Source of the DNA: Planctomycetaceae bacterium
GTDB taxonomy: Bacteria; Planctomycetota; Planctomycetia; Pirellulales; Pirellulaceae
Direction of reading: 5' to 3'
NCBI GenBank assembly: GCA_020638975.1
Contig: JACKHN010000029.1
Span: forward strand, 18,368-82,367
Length of the DNA stretch: 64,000 bases
Shown here: positions 62,701 to 64,000 of the stretch, piece after piece
How positions within the stretch are numbered: the stretch's first letter is position 1
Layout of the letters: every line of letters starts with the position of its first letter
Translations under genes and position numbers: made by a program
Notes under the pieces: generated by a model
The model's database searches: none
The model's input: only the letters and a program-made list of their open reading frames with translations
What the model was told of the DNA's origin: nothing

Positions 62701-63789
62701 TTAACGTTGCACGCGACCTGAGGCATTCCCTCCAGCCAAAGCTAGGACTTCTGCTTCGGTCACATAATTAAAATCGCCTTGCACGGAATGCTTCAAGCAA
62801 CTGGCAGCGACGGCGAAGTTGATCGCGGTCTGTGGGTCGGACAACTTGTCGTTGTTTAAAGCGTGAAGCAAACCCGCACCGAACGAGTCCCCTGCCCCGA
62901 CGCGATCGATAATGTTTCGCATTTCGTAGGGTTCGTATTCGCCACTCGCGTTCAGCGGTGCGAGAAAGGCTCGGTCTTGCGACTTGTCGAACAGCATCGC
63001 GCCCCAGTTATTATGATCGGCCGAGATGCTTTCACGCAGAGTAATCGCCACCCGCGAGAGATTAGGAAACCGTTCGATGATTTGGCGAGCCACGCGTTCG
63101 TAGGCCGCGGCATTGATTTGACCGTGAGCGACGTCGGTCCCTTCCGCGTGGATATCGAGAACATCCGACGCGTCTTCTTCGTTTCCGATGACGAGATCAA
63201 CGAATGGCAGGACTTCGGCCATGGATTCTCGCGCGAGTTGCCGTGGCTCGACGCTGGGTCGCCATCGCCAAAGCTTCTTGCGAAAGTTCAAGTCACACGA
63301 AACGGTCACGCCGAGTTGTTTGGCTTGACGCACGATCGCCAGATTCGCTTCGCAGGCTTGCTCGCTGATCGACGGCGTGATTCCAGTGATATGCAACCAG
63401 TGAACGCCGTCGAGCGCCTTCGTGAAATCGTATTCGCTGGCTTCCGCCAAGCTGACGGCACTGTTCTCGCGATCATAGATGACCGTCGAACCTCGTTGAT
63501 TCGCGCCCTTCTCGACGAAGTAGAGTCCGAGTCGTCCCTGCTTTCGCCACAGGATCTGGGACGTATCAACGCCCAGTCCGCGGAGCGTGGCGACGAGACT
63601 CTCTGAAATCGGGTGCCGCGGCAATGCGGTCAGGTACCGTGCCTCGTTGCCGAACATGGCCAGCGATGCACAGACGTTGGCCTCGCCGCCTCCCCAAGTA
63701 ACTTCCACCGTGCCGGGTAACGACTGTTGCCAGCGAAGGTGATCGGGAGGTGCAATGCGAGCCATAATCTCGCCGAAAGCTAAGAACAT
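62701..63789 (-). CDS. PfkB-family sugar kinase, probable 2-keto-3-deoxygluconate kinase
   Basis: 362 residues from ATG 63789. FLAFGEIMARIAPPDHLRWQ and GGGEANVCASLAMFGNEARY open the family fold. The catalytic Asp and anion hole lie in IIDRVGAGDSFGAGLLHALN near 302. The KDG-type features are ARIAPP at the start, the ILWRKQGRLGLYFVEKGANQ sugar-contact region and DLNFRKKLW. KdgK phosphorylates KDG in the Entner-Doudoroff or pectin and alginate routes. Fructokinase or another ribokinase-type activity is not excluded. No uronate genes adjoin in the window. Start ATG 63813 is possible but less typical. Confidence 0.82.
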   Translation of the reverse strand: MFLAFGEIMARIAPPDHLRWQQSLPGTVEVTWGGGEANVCASLAMFGNEARYLTALPRHPISESLVATLRGLGVDTSQILWRKQGRLGLYFVEKGANQRGSTVIYDRENSAVSLAEASEYDFTKALDGVHWLHITGITPSISEQACEANLAIVRQAKQLGVTVSCDLNFRKKLWRWRPSVEPRQLARESMAEVLPFVDLVIGNEEDASDVLDIHAEGTDVAHGQINAAAYERVARQIIERFPNLSRVAITLRESISADHNNWGAMLFDKSQDRAFLAPLNASGEYEPYEMRNIIDRVGAGDSFGAGLLHALNNDKLSDPQTAINFAVAASCLKHSVQGDFNYVTEAEVLALAGGNASGRVQR

Positions 63790-63803
63790 CGGTGATCCCT
63801 TTT

Positions 63804-63825
63804 CATTGGTCATTGGTCATTCGGA
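63804..63825. repeat. 22-bp repeat with tandem GACCAAT units, copy 2 (inverted)
   Basis: Exact reverse complement of 45540-45561. It lies in the gap between the kinase and the next minus-strand gene, just upstream of the kinase start. Confidence 0.6.
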
Positions 63826-63839
63826 CTTGGTCATTTCTT

Positions 63840-64000
63840 CTACATATTGGTTAAGTCATCTTCCGAGCTGCCACCTAGCAGGCTGTCGAGCGCTGCGGCA
63901 AGTTCCTTGCGATGCTCCAAGCTTTCGGCATAAACGCGGCAAATACGATGGCTGACTGGCGCGTGGCTGAATAATTCGTTCGTCGTTAACGGACGGACGA
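63840..64000 (-). CDS. C-terminal end of a gene that enters from the right
   Basis: One minus-strand frame is open from the window edge to TAG at 63840-63842. It reads NELFSHAPVSHRICRVYAES, then LEHRKELAAALDSLLGGSSE and DDLTNM. Composition and a helix-forming Leu/Ala pattern suggest real coding. About 53 codons are visible; family unknown. It would be upstream of the kinase in the same direction, about 50 bases away, perhaps one operon. Confidence 0.5.
   Translation of the reverse strand, partial: VRPLTTNELFSHAPVSHRICRVYAESLEHRKELAAALDSLLGGSSEDDLTNM

Noticed and set aside
63625..63645. GGTCAGGTACCGT, similar to the palindrome at 48490
   Set aside because: Lies inside the kinase coding sequence, has no facing arm, and is explained by codons.

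Overview
The window looks like chromosomal DNA from a member of the Planctomycetota, probably a Pirellulales relative. That is an inference from gene content: large secreted FG-GAP/VCBS and dockerin proteins, a decayed N-terminus carrying the LEPLE motif common in planctomycete exported proteins, two CsrA genes, two Uma2 nuclease genes, fused ResB-CcsA cytochrome assembly, and many short palindromic intergenic repeats. No rRNA, tRNA, CRISPR array, phage or complete insertion sequence was seen.

Layout. 1-6780: two secreted beta-propeller-type proteins around a small zinc-ribbon membrane protein; the second large gene has a broken 5' end. 5985-8035: a stretch in which four neighbouring minus-strand genes (FG-GAP protein, RraB-like, zinc ribbon, proC) all carry frameshifts although their families can still be read. 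8664-17616: a complete F-type ATP synthase operon on the minus strand (atpI-like, B, E, F, H, A, a DUF4870 gene, G, D, C) followed by a small unknown gene. 18453-27753: DUF4912 protein, LarE, PQQ-type propeller, a TPR/flavin-oxidase pair, csrA, a DegT-type aminotransferase, a lipase-like lipoprotein and a second csrA. 27973-35431: an SbcD/SbcC-like nuclease pair, glutamate dehydrogenase family, diguanylate cyclase. 35814-43199: an envelope block (secreted protein, HTH-acidic-membrane protein, lipoprotein, ResB-CcsA fusion). 43225-49461: gluQ, an unknown exported protein, aroC, an SBF-family transporter, FlgM-like and Fur-like regulators. 49466-59332: a heavy-metal (probably Cu/Ag) efflux cluster: TolC, Cys-rich secreted protein, metal-binding lipoprotein, CusB-like adaptor, CusA-like pump, di-haem protein. 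59657-64000: Uma2, purB, Uma2, a KdgK-like sugar kinase and the end of a gene entering from the right.

The most unusual content is small and repetitive. (i) A 561-bp unit at 54268-54828 has a GxxExxY gene between two 73-bp palindromic blocks of identical length; it sits between the cusB-like and cusA-like genes, and one block supplies the last codons of two genes. (ii) A 93/94-bp dispersed repeat (8664, 60281) supplies the TAG stop of a gene each time; the second copy is split by a 100-bp element with terminal inverted repeats and an 8-bp target duplication, while the first copy is the empty site. (iii) Three further palindrome families occur at 37651/62584, 46766 and 48490.

The genes cover energy conversion (ATP synthase, cytochrome c assembly), metal homeostasis (Cus cluster, Fur), post-transcriptional control (CsrA) and envelope proteins. 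All function calls come from reading motifs; no database search was possible.
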